A stretch of DNA of 64,000 bases from Azotobacter chroococcum (GTDB taxonomy: Bacteria > Pseudomonadota > Gammaproteobacteria > Pseudomonadales > Pseudomonadaceae). The notes under the pieces were generated by a model. That model was not told the origin of the DNA, ran no database searches, and worked only from the letters and a program-made list of their open reading frames with translations. The DNA is taken from positions 1-64,000 of the forward strand of contig NZ_SMMU01000015.1 in the NCBI RefSeq assembly GCF_004339665.1, in the 5' to 3' direction. Below, piece by piece: positions 8,801-16,916 of the stretch. The stretch's first letter is position 1. Every line of letters begins with the position of its first letter. Made by a program: the position numbers and the translations under genes.

Positions 8801-10738
8801 ATGGACAAGATGGATGTGGTCGAGTCGCTGGGGCAGATGCAGTTGCTGCGCCCGGCATGGATCAAGGCGGCGCTGGCGGCGAACGACCGGCTCAAGCTCT
8901 ATCTCACGCTGCTGCAGGCCGCCGAGGCCCACGCCGAGCGGCCCGATGCGCCGCCTTTGGAACTGGCGCGGGAGTTCGCCACCGCGCAGGTCGCCGCCTC
9001 CTGGCTCAACGAGCTGCCGGCCGGCGCCTGCCGCGAGGGGCGGCGGCTGCACCTGCCCGAGTTCCTGCGCCTGGCGGCTCTGCTGCACGACGACCTGCGG
9101 GTCATGGCGCGGCCGTTGGCCGACGGCGGCGACCCGCTGCTGCTCGGCCGGGTGGAGAGCTGGTGCGGCTGGCTCGACGCGCTCACCGACGACAGCCTCG
9201 ACGCGGACCAGCTCCGCGCGCTGACCAGCGGCAAGCGTGGCGACGAGGACAGCTTCCACCTCTTGGTGATGGACCTGCACAAGGCGCTCAACCACCTGGC
9301 CGCTGAGCTGACCGACGAGCGCATCGACGGCGCCCACGTCTGGCAGCTGGACGAAGCCGACCGGCCGCGGGTCGCCGCCTTCATGCGCGGGCTCAACCGC
9401 ACCCGTGCGCTCAAGTTCGACCATCCCGGCCTGGACACCGCCGCCACCCGCGACGGCGGACGGCTGCTGCTGCAGAACGACATCGGCACCAACGACGCCC
9501 ATGTGCTGGTGATCCAGGTGGAGGAGCTGGCCGTCAGCCTGACCTATTCCGACCTGCACGCCCGGCGCTTCGCCTTCTTCCAGACCATGCTGGCCGAGCT
9601 CGGCGCCGCCTGGTCCGCGCCGGACACGCGGGTCAGCGCCGGGCTCAACGCCGGCGAGGCCTACCAGGTCGGCACCGCGACCTTCGCCTGCGCCGACGAG
9701 CAGGCGCTGCAGCAGGTGCTCGAGGGCATCGGCGCGCGGATCGTCTTCCTGATCGACTGGAACCGCGCCCGCAAGCGCCTGCTGCCGTTCGTCTCCAAGC
9801 CCGCCGCCGTGGCCATCCTCGGCGAGGCGGCGCGGCGCGAGGTCGGCCACATGGGCTGGCTGGCGGCCGGCGGCGAGCAGCTGATCTACGGGGCGATGCA
9901 GGGACTCGGCGAGGACTGCTTCCATATCGGCGACCGTCTCGACCAGGTGATGGGCGCGGCGCAGGCCGAGGAGTTCCTCCTCGAGGTGCTGGCGCTGGCC
10001 AGCCAGGGCATGCGCCAGCGCCAGGCGCTGCCGCTGATCGCCGACGAGACGCGGCTGCTGCTGGTCCGCCACATGCGCCGGCGGCGCGACGAGTTCGACC
10101 TGCTGACCGGCCACGCGGCCTACTGCCATGCCATCGCCGAGGCCCTGCGCGACGCCCTGGCCCATGGCTGGCAGAGCGACCGCAAGGCCGCCGCCAGGCT
10201 GGCCGAGCGCGCCAAGCAGTGGGAGCGCCAAGCCGACCTGCTGGTGATGCATTCGCGCACCCGCGCCGAGCGCCATCCGCGCTGGGAACCCTTCACCCGG
10301 CTGATCGAGGGCGCCGACGACGTGGCCGACGCGCTGGAGGAGGCGGCCTTCCTGCTCTCGCTGATCGCCGACGACCATCATCACGGCTGGCATGGCGCGG
10401 TGCAGCGGGTGATGCAGCAGCTCGCCGACGCGGTGCTCGAGGCCATGCAGGACCACGTGAAGGCGCTGGCCATCGCCTGCACTTTGGGCGAGGACAGCAG
10501 CGGCGAGGACCACGACGAGTTCGTCGCCGCCCTCTGGCGGGTGGTCAACGCCGAGCGCCAGTGCGACAACCTGCTGCGCGAGGCGCGCCGGGCGCTGGCC
10601 GGCAACGTCGGCGACGCCGCGACGCTGGTCCTCGCCACGGACTTCGCCGAGGCCCTGGAGCGGGCCAGCGACAAGCTGCTCGCCACCGGCTACGGCCTGC
10701 GCAAGCTGGCCTTCAGCCGCGTCGGGGTGGGCTCGTGA
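8801..10738 (+). CDS. PhoU/DUF47-like helical phosphate-regulator-type protein
   Basis: A 645-residue soluble protein. The last ~300 residues are almost entirely helical with the regularly spaced acidic/hydrophobic pattern of PhoU/DUF47 proteins (ADDVADALEEAAFLLSLIAD, VNAERQCDNLLREARRAL). The N-terminal ~330 residues do not match a family I recognise; a central stretch (GGRLLLQNDIGTNDAHVLVI) looks like a separate folded domain. The ATG is preceded by an AGGTGG-type site. Its stop overlaps the next gene's GTG by four bases (GTGA), so it is translationally coupled to the PPDK-like protein. A role as phosphate-sensing or phosphoryl partner of that enzyme is inference from the coupling. Confidence 0.7.
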   Translation: MDKMDVVESLGQMQLLRPAWIKAALAANDRLKLYLTLLQAAEAHAERPDAPPLELAREFATAQVAASWLNELPAGACREGRRLHLPEFLRLAALLHDDLRVMARPLADGGDPLLLGRVESWCGWLDALTDDSLDADQLRALTSGKRGDEDSFHLLVMDLHKALNHLAAELTDERIDGAHVWQLDEADRPRVAAFMRGLNRTRALKFDHPGLDTAATRDGGRLLLQNDIGTNDAHVLVIQVEELAVSLTYSDLHARRFAFFQTMLAELGAAWSAPDTRVSAGLNAGEAYQVGTATFACADEQALQQVLEGIGARIVFLIDWNRARKRLLPFVSKPAAVAILGEAARREVGHMGWLAAGGEQLIYGAMQGLGEDCFHIGDRLDQVMGAAQAEEFLLEVLALASQGMRQRQALPLIADETRLLLVRHMRRRRDEFDLLTGHAAYCHAIAEALRDALAHGWQSDRKAAARLAERAKQWERQADLLVMHSRTRAERHPRWEPFTRLIEGADDVADALEEAAFLLSLIADDHHHGWHGAVQRVMQQLADAVLEAMQDHVKALAIACTLGEDSSGEDHDEFVAALWRVVNAERQCDNLLREARRALAGNVGDAATLVLATDFAEALERASDKLLATGYGLRKLAFSRVGVGS

Positions 10739-12360
10739 ACGCCCCGCAGACGGCCGTCGAACGCGACGGGCTGTGCCTGATCCAGTCCATCGGCGACGGC
10801 CGGCCCCTGCCCGCGGCGGCCAGCCCGGCATCCCTCGGCTTCAAGGCCTGGAACCTCGCGCGGATGGCCGCGCTCGGTCTGCCGGTACCGCCGGCCTTCG
10901 TGCTCGGCACTGGCTGGTGCGGGCGCGCGCAGGAGGTTGGGCCGGAACTCTGGGAGCCGGCGCTGGGCGAACTGCAGGCCTTCACCGGCCTGCGCCTCGG
11001 CGACAGCCGCCATCCGCTGCTGCTGTCGGTGCGCTCGGGGGCGCCGGTGTCCATGCCGGGGATGCTGGAAACCCTGCTGAACATCGGCCTGAGCGACGCG
11101 ACCCTGCCCGGCCTGGTGCGCCTGACCGGCAATCCGCGGCTGGCCTGGGATGCCTACCGGCGGCTGATCGCCGGCTACGGCGAGGTGGTCGTCGGGATCG
11201 ACGCCCGGCACTTCGAGGCCGATCTGGATGCGCTGCGCGGCGAACGGGACGAGCGCGAGCTGGACTTTGCCGAGCTGCGCGAGCTGGCCGGTCGTCATCT
11301 GGCCAGCTACCGGCGCGAGGCCGGCGAGGCCTTTCCGCAGGATGCCCGGGCGCAGCTGGGCGCGGCCATCGGCGCGGTTTTTGCCTCCTGGAACAGCACC
11401 AGGGCGCGCGCCTACCGCGCGCTGCACGGCCTCGACGAGGCGATGGGCACGGCGGTCACCGTGCAGCGCATGGTCTTCGGCAACGCCGGCGGGCTGTCCG
11501 GGGCCGGGGTGGGCTTCACCCGCAACCCGAGCAGCGGCGAGCCGGCGCCCTGGGTCGACTTCCTGTTCAACGCCCAGGGCGAGGACGTGGTCAGCGGCCG
11601 GCACAGCGCCCCGGGCCACGACGAGCTGGCCGCCGTCGCTCCCGTGGTCTGGGACGAGCTGCTGCAGGCCTGCGCGACGCTCGAGCGGGATTTCGGCGAC
11701 ATGCAGGACTTCGAATTCACCGTGCAGGACGGCCGCCTCTACCTGCTGCAGACCCGCAGCGGCAAGCGCACGCCCCAGGCCGCCGCGCGCATTGCCCTCG
11801 ACCTGTGCGACGCCGGGCTGATCGCCCCCGAGGTCGCCCGCGAGCGAACCGCAGGGCTGGACGAGCGCGCGCTGGCGCTGCGGGTGATCGCCGCCGGCGA
11901 AGGCCAGACCCTGCAGCCGCTGGCCCGCGCCGCCAGCGCGGCGAGCGGGGTGGTCGGCGGCGAGATCGCCCTGGACGAGGTGGTGGCGCGCCGGCGCAAG
12001 GCCGCCGGCGCCGCCGTGGTGCTGGTGCGCCGCGACGCCGAGACCCGCGACATCGCCGCCCTCGACCTGGCCGACGGCCTGCTGACCCAGCGTGGTGCAC
12101 GCACCTCCCATGCCGCCGTGGTGGCGCGGCAGATGGGCAAGGTCTGCCTGGTCGGCTGCGAGCGCCTGGCGATCGACGAGGCGGGCCGCAGTCTGCGCAT
12201 CGGTGAACGGCTGCTGGCGGAGGGCGAGCCGATCACCCTGGACGGCAACGAGGGTGTGGTCTACGCAGGAGTGGCGAAGCTGGAGGAGCGGGTGCCGGAA
12301 GGATTGCTCGAACGGCTGGCGCGGCTGCGCGATGTCCCCGGCAATGCCCGGCCCGATTGA
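10735..12360 (+). CDS. PPDK-like protein lacking the PEP/pyruvate domain
   Basis: 541 residues. The N-terminal ATP-grasp part is clearly from pyruvate phosphate dikinase: LLSVRSGAPVSMPGMLETLL, SGAGVGFTRNPSSGE and DMQDFEFTVQDGRLYLLQTR. The swivelling phosphohistidine domain follows, with GARTSHAAVVARQMGK; the catalytic His is residue 459. Full PPDK then continues with a C-terminal TIM barrel that binds PEP and pyruvate, for ~870 residues in total. Here the protein ends about 80 residues after the His. It could autophosphorylate from ATP (and possibly Pi), but needs another acceptor. The GTG start at 10735 is chosen because it overlaps the upstream stop. The acceptor is unknown. Confidence 0.8.
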   Translation: MNAPQTAVERDGLCLIQSIGDGRPLPAAASPASLGFKAWNLARMAALGLPVPPAFVLGTGWCGRAQEVGPELWEPALGELQAFTGLRLGDSRHPLLLSVRSGAPVSMPGMLETLLNIGLSDATLPGLVRLTGNPRLAWDAYRRLIAGYGEVVVGIDARHFEADLDALRGERDERELDFAELRELAGRHLASYRREAGEAFPQDARAQLGAAIGAVFASWNSTRARAYRALHGLDEAMGTAVTVQRMVFGNAGGLSGAGVGFTRNPSSGEPAPWVDFLFNAQGEDVVSGRHSAPGHDELAAVAPVVWDELLQACATLERDFGDMQDFEFTVQDGRLYLLQTRSGKRTPQAAARIALDLCDAGLIAPEVARERTAGLDERALALRVIAAGEGQTLQPLARAASAASGVVGGEIALDEVVARRRKAAGAAVVLVRRDAETRDIAALDLADGLLTQRGARTSHAAVVARQMGKVCLVGCERLAIDEAGRSLRIGERLLAEGEPITLDGNEGVVYAGVAKLEERVPEGLLERLARLRDVPGNARPD

Positions 12361-12453
12361 GGGTCGGCATTCATCTCGACGCCTGCGGCCAGGTGACGGC
12401 GCCTCACGCTTGAGGACGGGAAGCAGGCGTCTGCATTTCCTCACCGATCCGTA

Positions 12454-12718
12454 GGGTCTGTTGACGTTTTGGCGTGAGCCGCGTTGCTGCGTCAAATGCC
12501 GCCAGGCAAGGCGCGGGGCGCCGGCAATGGTCATTCCCTTGCCAAGTCCCGCAACGCCGCATGGCGGCATTTGCCGCGCAACCCGCAGGGACGGGGCCCG
12601 TTTGGCGCAGCACGGCGTCGCTCGTCGTTCATTTGGAATGACCAAACTTCTCTCCTCGCTCCTTGTTCTGCGCCAAACGGGCCTCCGTCGCGTCCTACGC
12701 CAAAACGTCAACAGACCC
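12454..12718. mobile_element. MITE-like element, copy 1 (265 bp)
   Basis: A 265-bp non-coding element with near-perfect terminal inverted repeats (GGGTCTGTTGACGTTTTGGCG at the left end) flanked by TA on both sides, suggesting TA target duplication as for IS630- or IS5-type transposases. Inside are two further inverted pairs, CAAATGCCGCC/GGCGGCATTTG and a 16-bp stem GGCCCGTTTGGCGCAG/CTGCGCCAAACGGGCC. A second copy in the opposite orientation lies at 41738-42002. No transposase is encoded, so it must move in trans. Confidence 0.85.
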
Positions 12719-12720
12719 TA

Positions 12721-13306
12721 GCATCTCGCCCGGCATCTTCCGGAAACCTCGCCGGCCACCCTGATGGCATCGCCGCATCCGGATGGCCGGGCATGGATAT
12801 CCGCATGAAGACGATCACGTTCGCCACGCCCATTTTATCCTTTCAGATAGTGCGGGAATTTTGATACTGTTTTACTATCTTGCGGGCTGTGAAAAATGGA
12901 TCGATCAGGGAAGAGCAAGGGCGCGATGGTCTCGCGCCTCGCGCGTCGAATAAAAGCGGCAGCAAACCAGATTCGGCCAGATTTCTAGCTGCTAGCGATA
13001 ATGTTCTTCGTATTCTCCACATCTTCTTCATTGCAGATCTCTTCGGTGAGTGAATAACGGAACTGTGCCCAGCGCTCAGAGTGCAAGTGTCGGGCGCTCG
13101 ACTTCGTGCAAATCTAGAGCTTGTACGAGAAGCCGGATCAATACTCGGCGTGCAGATCAAGAGCGAAAGTTGGAACTGCTTCATGGGGCAGCCCTTGCTG
13201 GAGTATCTGGATGTTGGGCCGGAGTTTCGTGCTCGCCTTGAAGTCGCTTTTTGAAAGAAGTGTATAACTATAAACAAGGGTCAAACTTTTCAAGGATGCC
13301 AGCATC
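12721..13306. other. A+T-richer intergenic region ahead of the 13-22 kb island
   Basis: 586 bp without a convincing gene. Base composition drops noticeably from about 12830 onward, marking the left edge of the island. A possible promoter for the operon is TTGAAG (13238-13243) with TATAAC (13263-13268), 19 bp apart and about 38 bp before the first ATG; it is weak evidence. The sequence around 12840-12890 (TTTTGATACTGTTTTACTAT) is another A+T-rich candidate. Confidence 0.35.
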
Positions 13307-14362
13307 ATGTCTTCAACTGCCTTTGTCGAGGGTGGTGTTTATACAAGGCGCGTTGTTCCCTTTGTCGCAGGTGATGGCCGTTCGCTGAACCTCGTCAATA
13401 TAAGTTCTTCCGAAAGGATGCCCGACAAAGGTCCCGTGATCCTGGTGCATGGAGCTGGTGTTCGGGCTTCGATATATCAGGCACCCGTGGAGACGGACAT
13501 CGTGGATGCACTGATAGCCAGCGGATACGATGTCTGGCTGGAAAACTGGCGTGCCAGCATCGATTTCGAGGCCAATCTCTGGACGCTTGACCAGGCTGCT
13601 CTATTCGATCATCCGGCAGCAGTGCGCACGATCATCGCTGAAACCGGGGCCGAAACGGTAAAGGCCGTCATCCACTGCCAGGGATCGACCAGTTTCACCA
13701 TGTCGGCCGTTGCCGGACTGTTGCCTCAGGTTTCAGTCATCGTCAGCAACGCCGTCTCGCTGCATCCGGTGGTGCCCAGGTGGTCATCCTTCAAACTGAA
13801 CCGGATGTTGCCGCTGGTCAAACTGATGACTCAATACCTCAATCCTCACTGGGGAATAGAGGCGCCTACGCTGGCAGCCAAGCTGATCACCCTGATGGTG
13901 AATATGACCCATCACGAGTGTGACAATCCCGTCTGCAAGCAGGTCAGCTTCACCTATGGAAGCGGATTTCCGGCACTCTGGCGGCATGAGAACCTCGATG
14001 ACGAGACCCATGAGTGGATTAAATCCGAGTTCGGCGCCGTACCGCTGCGCTTCTTCGAGCAGATAGTTCGCTGCACCAGCCGGGGCAATCTGGTATCTGT
14101 CGAGGGATTTCCGGAGCTTCCCGAGGATTTTGCATCCTTTGCGCCCAAAACAGAGGCCCGGTTTGCCTTTCTCGCGGGTGAAAAAAATCTTTGTTTCCTG
14201 CCGGAAAGCCAGGTTAAGAGTCATGAGTACTTTTCCAAATGGCGCCCGGATTATCACGCATTGCATGTGTTGCCTGATTACGGCCATCTGGATGTGTTCA
14301 TGGGGAAAAACGCGGCCCATGACATATTCCCATTGATCATTCATGAACTCGAAAGGCAATAA
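13307..14362 (+). CDS. Alpha/beta hydrolase related to GMC-oxidase-linked hydrolases
   Basis: 351 residues, cytoplasmic by appearance. The oxyanion segment is VILVHGAGVRASIY (~residue 45). The nucleophile elbow reads VIHCQGSTSF, so the nucleophile position is Cys124 in place of Ser. A likely catalytic His lies in LPDYGHLDVFMG near the C-terminus. This type of hydrolase is known to me as the C-terminal part of large GMC-oxidoreductase/hydrolase fusion proteins related to cholesterol oxidase; here it is free-standing, three genes upstream of a GMC oxidoreductase. The ATG is preceded by AAGGA. It is the first gene of a six-gene co-directional run. Substrate unknown; an ester, thioester or lactone is plausible. 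Confidence 0.75.
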   Translation: MSSTAFVEGGVYTRRVVPFVAGDGRSLNLVNISSSERMPDKGPVILVHGAGVRASIYQAPVETDIVDALIASGYDVWLENWRASIDFEANLWTLDQAALFDHPAAVRTIIAETGAETVKAVIHCQGSTSFTMSAVAGLLPQVSVIVSNAVSLHPVVPRWSSFKLNRMLPLVKLMTQYLNPHWGIEAPTLAAKLITLMVNMTHHECDNPVCKQVSFTYGSGFPALWRHENLDDETHEWIKSEFGAVPLRFFEQIVRCTSRGNLVSVEGFPELPEDFASFAPKTEARFAFLAGEKNLCFLPESQVKSHEYFSKWRPDYHALHVLPDYGHLDVFMGKNAAHDIFPLIIHELERQ

Positions 14363-14410
14363 GCAACATTTGTTGCAGTGCTTCACGATCAAGGACCAAG
14401 GAGAGACTCG

Positions 14411-15301
14411 TTGTTCGACAAGATTCCGGAGCGTATAAAAGACTACGCTGGCCGTTTTTCGCTGGTTGATGGTGTTCCGTTCAGGTTGCCTGTGGCGGCC
14501 ACCAATTCTCCGGCCTTGATGGCCATATTTCCAATCGATGCGGAGAAGGCCAGGGCATTTTTGCCCAAGGGCATACATCCGTTGCGCCTGTGGAAGAAAG
14601 CCCTGCTGATCGTGACGGTCATCGACTACAGGGAAACTCCCATCGGCAAGTATGTCGAGTACAGCATCGCCATTGCCTGTACCCATGGCAGGAAGCCTGC
14701 TCCCAGGTTGCTGCCGGCCCTGTTCATGGATTTTTTCAAGGCTGGGCAGTATGTGGTCGACCTTCCGGTCTCCTCCGAAATTTCCGTGAAGGGGGGAAAA
14801 GGCATATGGGGCATGCCGAAGCACCAGGGCCATCTGAACTTCAATATCTCGGAAGAGCGCATCAGCAGTCAGTATGACCTGGATGGGAAGCTGGTTGCCT
14901 ATGTCGAGATCGAGCCTCCGAAAAAGACCTGCATTCCCGTGCGGACGAAGGCTGCCAACTACTGCTCGTTCCGCGGCATGTTGATGAAGTCGGACATCTT
15001 TCTCGATGCCCGCTGTGGTGTTCGCCTGTTCCGCAATGCCAAGGCCCGCTTTGTAATCGGCGATCACCCGCGTTTGCAGGCCATGAAAGAGCTGGAAATC
15101 GGCGATGCCATTGCCACCGTATTTTTGCCCTCGATCACCGGGACCCTGGATGATCATGTCGAAAGCTGGTTTCTGGATTTCGATCAGCTGCCGGAAAAGG
15201 CTCCGGAAGGAATGGAGTCGGTTGTCGACCTGAGCCTGAGCGAGGACTGGCTGTCACCGCCTGCCGCGCCGATTCCCCCGCATGCAGACGGCAGGCACTA
15301 G
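14411..15301 (+). CDS. Acetoacetate-decarboxylase-superfamily protein
   Basis: 296 residues from a TTG at 14411, chosen because AAGGAGAG precedes it at good spacing; an in-frame GTG at 14378 is the alternative. The fold signature of the acetoacetate decarboxylase superfamily is visible: GGKGIWGMPKHQGHLNF, SYDLDG-like strands, and a C-terminal FLPSITGTLDDHVESWF. The Schiff-base Lys is retained (Lys137), but the neighbouring Lys that lowers its pKa in true decarboxylases is His138 (PKH rather than PKK). It may act on a different keto substrate or bind without decarboxylating. It lies 3 bp before the patatin gene. Compare the orthodox homologue at 34336-35163. Confidence 0.72.
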   Translation: MFDKIPERIKDYAGRFSLVDGVPFRLPVAATNSPALMAIFPIDAEKARAFLPKGIHPLRLWKKALLIVTVIDYRETPIGKYVEYSIAIACTHGRKPAPRLLPALFMDFFKAGQYVVDLPVSSEISVKGGKGIWGMPKHQGHLNFNISEERISSQYDLDGKLVAYVEIEPPKKTCIPVRTKAANYCSFRGMLMKSDIFLDARCGVRLFRNAKARFVIGDHPRLQAMKELEIGDAIATVFLPSITGTLDDHVESWFLDFDQLPEKAPEGMESVVDLSLSEDWLSPPAAPIPPHADGRH

Positions 15302-15304
15302 CCC

Positions 15305-16915
15305 ATGTCCAAACCTGCCAATTCGTTGCCACAGGGCGCGGCCGCGTCGAGCCCCGATGGACCCCGAAGAGCCCTGATCCTGCCCGGAGGCGGATTGCGC
15401 CTTTCCTATGCGGCCGGTGCCTTGTCGGAGATCTTTGCGCGCGGACTCACTTTCCAGCACATGGATGCCACCTCCGGTGGAGCGCTCAATCTGGCCATGC
15501 TGTTCTCGGGGCTGGGCATCGAGGAGATCTGCCGGCGCTGGCGGACGCTGCGCATGCGGGACACCTTCTCCATGATGCCGCTGGCCAATTATCTCCTGCC
15601 TTCGAGATTCATGGCCGCCAGCGCTTCAAGATCCTTCCGCGAGAAGGTTTATCCGCATCTGGGCATCGATTTCGAAAGAATCAGAGCTGTAGAGGGTATC
15701 CAGGGAACCTTCAATCTCTGTGATTTCTCGACCAAGACGAACCGGGTCATCCCTCATCGGGAGATGACGGAGGATTTTCTGGTCGCCAGCATGTCGCTAC
15801 CGGCAACCTTGCCGCCCGTCGAGATCGACGGTGTTCATTACCTGGACTCGGGGTTCATCCAGGACGCCAACCTGATGGAGGCGGTGCGGCGGGGCGCTGG
15901 CGAACTCTGGCTCATCTGGGTGATGGGCAATGTTCCGCACTACCGCAGCGGCCCGCTGAACGCCTATGTGCAAATGCTGGAGATGAGCGCCAACAGCGCG
16001 CTTATTAAAGAAATGCAGCACATCCGCGAGATAAACGAGCGCATTGCTCGTGGAGAGCAGCCTTATGGCCACCGGCAGCCCATCAGGCTCCATCTGATCA
16101 AGCCCAGGCACCCCCTGCCTCTGGACTTGGCTCTTTATACCGGCGCCATCACCCATGACGAGCTGATTGAAATGGGACGGGCCGATGCGCGCGACTATTT
16201 CGCCAGCATGACCCCCGAAGGCGTTCCACTCGAACCTGAGACGTTGAAAATGACAGCACAGAATCCCGGCTTGCAGTTCAAGGAAACCATGGCAGGCGGC
16301 TTTGCCCTGGGTGTTGGCGAGGCGGCGGAAGGGCAGGCCAGAGGCAAACGGCAGAACCAGCGGCTGGTCATGCATGCGGAGGTTCGCATCGATGACATGA
16401 GCGCCTTCGTCAGGGACCCCGAGCACAGGGGGCAACTGACGGGAAGCATCGACTTTGCTCCGCTGGGAATGGGCATGCGGGCGAGCACAGGCGTATTCAA
16501 CCTGTTCAAGCCTACCGATGATCCCGGCATGACCTTCATGGTTTATGAACTGGGCTTCCAGCACGAAGGCAAGGATTACTATCTGGCCGGCCGCAAGGAA
16601 GTGCGCAACGGCTCGATCTTCAGGCTGTGGCCGGAAACCACCACCCTTTACACCCGTCTCCATGAGGGCACGGACGCGAGCGGTCCGGTCGTGGGTGCCG
16701 GGACACTGAGCCTTGGCGTGACGGATCTGATGAGGCTGCTATCGACCGTCCGCATCACAGAGGCGAATGGCCTGTCGGCACGCCTGAAAACCCTGTGCAG
16801 CTTTTTCACCTTCTTTGCCCGGTCGCTCTGGGATACCTACGTAAGACATACCCGGAAATCGGCAACGCCTGTGAATGGACTCTCCGAAAACCCTGTCAAG
16901 GGATCTCAAGAATAA
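15305..16915 (+). CDS. Patatin-like lipase fused to a GMC-associated domain
   Basis: 536 residues. The N-terminal ~300 form a patatin acyl hydrolase: glycine-rich oxyanion loop LILPGGGLRLSYAAG (~residue 25), nucleophile elbow DATSGGALN (~residue 55), and YLDSGFIQ in place of the usual DGG acid motif. The C-terminal ~200 residues (LQFKETMAGGFALG, HAEVRIDDMSAFVRDPEH, FNLFKP, LYTRLHEG) resemble the linker domain found between oxidase and hydrolase in large GMC fusion proteins. That domain is therefore joined here to a lipase. No signal peptide is seen. The stop is 1 bp before the GMC oxidoreductase start, so the two products are probably made together and may form a complex. Confidence 0.8.
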   Translation: MSKPANSLPQGAAASSPDGPRRALILPGGGLRLSYAAGALSEIFARGLTFQHMDATSGGALNLAMLFSGLGIEEICRRWRTLRMRDTFSMMPLANYLLPSRFMAASASRSFREKVYPHLGIDFERIRAVEGIQGTFNLCDFSTKTNRVIPHREMTEDFLVASMSLPATLPPVEIDGVHYLDSGFIQDANLMEAVRRGAGELWLIWVMGNVPHYRSGPLNAYVQMLEMSANSALIKEMQHIREINERIARGEQPYGHRQPIRLHLIKPRHPLPLDLALYTGAITHDELIEMGRADARDYFASMTPEGVPLEPETLKMTAQNPGLQFKETMAGGFALGVGEAAEGQARGKRQNQRLVMHAEVRIDDMSAFVRDPEHRGQLTGSIDFAPLGMGMRASTGVFNLFKPTDDPGMTFMVYELGFQHEGKDYYLAGRKEVRNGSIFRLWPETTTLYTRLHEGTDASGPVVGAGTLSLGVTDLMRLLSTVRITEANGLSARLKTLCSFFTFFARSLWDTYVRHTRKSATPVNGLSENPVKGSQE

Positions 16916-16916
16916 G

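Noticed and set aside
12454-12718. MITE as a CRISPR or coding element
   Set aside because: The internal repeats are inverted pairs, not spaced direct repeats, and no frame encodes a transposase-like protein.
13050-13241. Short open frame upstream of the 13.3-kb operon
   Set aside because: No ribosome site, no recognisable motif, and irregular composition; it is more likely promoter or relic DNA.
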